Shown piece after piece: positions 53,892-54,344 of a DNA stretch of 54,344 bases. The notes below the pieces were generated by a model. That model made no database searches. It saw nothing but the letters and a program-made list of their open reading frames with translations, and was not told the DNA's origin. This DNA is from Solirubrobacterales bacterium (GTDB lineage: Bacteria > Actinomycetota > Thermoleophilia > Solirubrobacterales > Solirubrobacteraceae): positions 1 to 54,344 of the forward strand of contig DAIDME010000062.1 of the NCBI GenBank assembly GCA_027449125.1. The letters run 5' to 3'. A program made the position numbers and the translations under genes. How positions within the stretch are numbered: position 1 is the first letter of the stretch; each line of letters starts with the position of its first letter.

Positions 53892-53898
53892 TAGGATA
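53892..53898. promoter_or_regulatory. Symmetric two-way -10 element (TAGGAT / TATCCT)
   Basis: TAGGAT on plus (53892-53897) and TATCCT on minus (53893-53898) share five of seven bases. The first lies 8 nt before GTG 53906 and the second 6 nt before ATG 53886. One AT-rich site may thus drive both divergent, leaderless genes. Confidence 0.55.
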
Positions 53899-53905
53899 GT
53901 GACGC

Positions 53906-54205
53906 GTGTCGCGACGAGGGTCCGGAAAGGCTACTGACGCCCGCTGGTGGGAGATCCGCAGCGCGCAGAATCTCAAGCCCTCAACCTACCGTTGCCCGCT
54001 CTGCGGGGAGCTGCTCCCGGCGCTGCGCGCGCACATGCTGATGTTCCCAGAGGGAGATCGCAGCCGCCGCCGTCACGCGCACACGGCCTGCGTGCTCGCC
54101 GCGCGTGAGCGTGGCGAGCTGCCGACGCGGGCCGAGTGGGAGCGCGCCCAGCCGGACCGGCAGCCGCGCCCGAGCCTGTGGCGCCGTCTGGTCAGCCGCC
54201 GCTAG
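53906..54205 (+). CDS. Small zinc-finger-like hypothetical protein
   Basis: A 99-residue basic protein with CPLCGELLPALRAH and, 17-20 residues on, HTAC, a plausible Cys2/His-Cys zinc site. The C-terminus is Arg/Trp-rich. No family recognised by name; relatives I recall are short actinobacterial hypothetical proteins. GTG 53906 fits the TAGGAT 8 nt upstream. Divergent from the hydroxylase gene. Confidence 0.72.
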   Translation: MSRRGSGKATDARWWEIRSAQNLKPSTYRCPLCGELLPALRAHMLMFPEGDRSRRRHAHTACVLAARERGELPTRAEWERAQPDRQPRPSLWRRLVSRR

Positions 54206-54317
54206 ATGAGTAGTTATACGGATTGTGGTCAGGCAGGGTTTATGGAGGAGACATAACACAGCAGGTCGAAGGTCGGTGGTGCTCAATACCACCGCCGACC
54301 CTTCAAGGAGGGCCTCG

Positions 54318-54344
54318 ATGCTCGCCGACCTCGACCTGCTGTTG
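54318..54344 (+). CDS. Start of a gene cut by the window end, possibly an IS982-like transposase
   Basis: AAGGAGGG about 8 nt before ATG 54318 begins a frame MLADLDLLL that runs out of the window. I recall similar N-termini (LADLD-LLTA) in actinobacterial IS982-type transposases, but nine residues cannot prove it. A hairpin with a 7-bp stem (CGGTGGT / ACCACCG, 54274-54294) precedes it. The 112 bp between it and the previous gene hold nothing else recognised. Confidence 0.35.

Overview
The window is a stretch of high-GC, densely packed actinobacterial chromosome. GTG and TTG starts are common and 1-4 nt stop/start overlaps join many genes. A TANNNT -10 hexamer repeatedly sits 6-9 nt before a start codon, the signature of leaderless transcripts. 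Together with the gene families (SUF cluster led by an Rrf2 regulator, intein-split SufB, many APC/MFS/ABC transporters) this suggests an actinobacterium, perhaps Thermoleophilia/Solirubrobacterales. That placement is inference; there is no rRNA or phylogenetic marker here.

Layout. 1-11.8 kb is metabolic: a glutamine synthetase C-terminus, a DUF255 thioredoxin-like protein with an MFS exporter, RidA coupled to a threonine dehydratase, a C26 peptidase, a GDPD phosphodiesterase, and a four-gene ABC importer (binding protein, two permeases, ATPase). 11.9-17.2 kb on the minus strand holds an orphan chemoreceptor, oligoendopeptidase F and RNase D. 17.3-24.3 kb is a full SUF iron-sulfur assembly cluster: Rrf2 regulator, SufC, SufS, SufU, a Rieske ferredoxin, SufB carrying a 374-residue intein with a LAGLIDADG endonuclease, and SufD. 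A PhzF-like enzyme, a LolA-like secreted protein and an ABC exporter follow.

28.5-36.3 kb is the accessory region. It has a helicase preceded by an overlapping HNH nuclease gene, a degenerate GH3-family protein, and a 4.3-kb island flanked by a 42-bp direct repeat of the 3' half of tRNA-Arg(ACG). The island carries an IS3-family element, a short segment with inverted-repeat ends, an AbiE-type toxin-antitoxin pair whose toxin is cut to its first 47 codons, and two coupled genes of unknown function. No integrase remains.

36.7-54.3 kb is mostly transport and catabolism: two APC permeases, TSUP and LysE transporters, a LacI regulator divergent from an MFS gene with two matching operators, glutaryl-CoA dehydrogenase divergent from a CoA-transferase, a glutathione-peroxidase-like protein, a luciferase-like oxidoreductase, a class II amidotransferase, an L-2-hydroxyglutarate oxidase-like protein and a sterol-desaturase-like hydroxylase. 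It also has two tRNA-Ser genes and an esterase pseudogene. A likely transposase start is cut by the window end.

The strongest signals for follow-up are the HNH/helicase pair, the tRNA-Arg island with its broken toxin-antitoxin module, the SufB intein at the putative sulfur-accepting cysteine, and the promoter architecture (leaderless starts, one symmetric two-way -10, one mirrored LacI-type operator/promoter pair).
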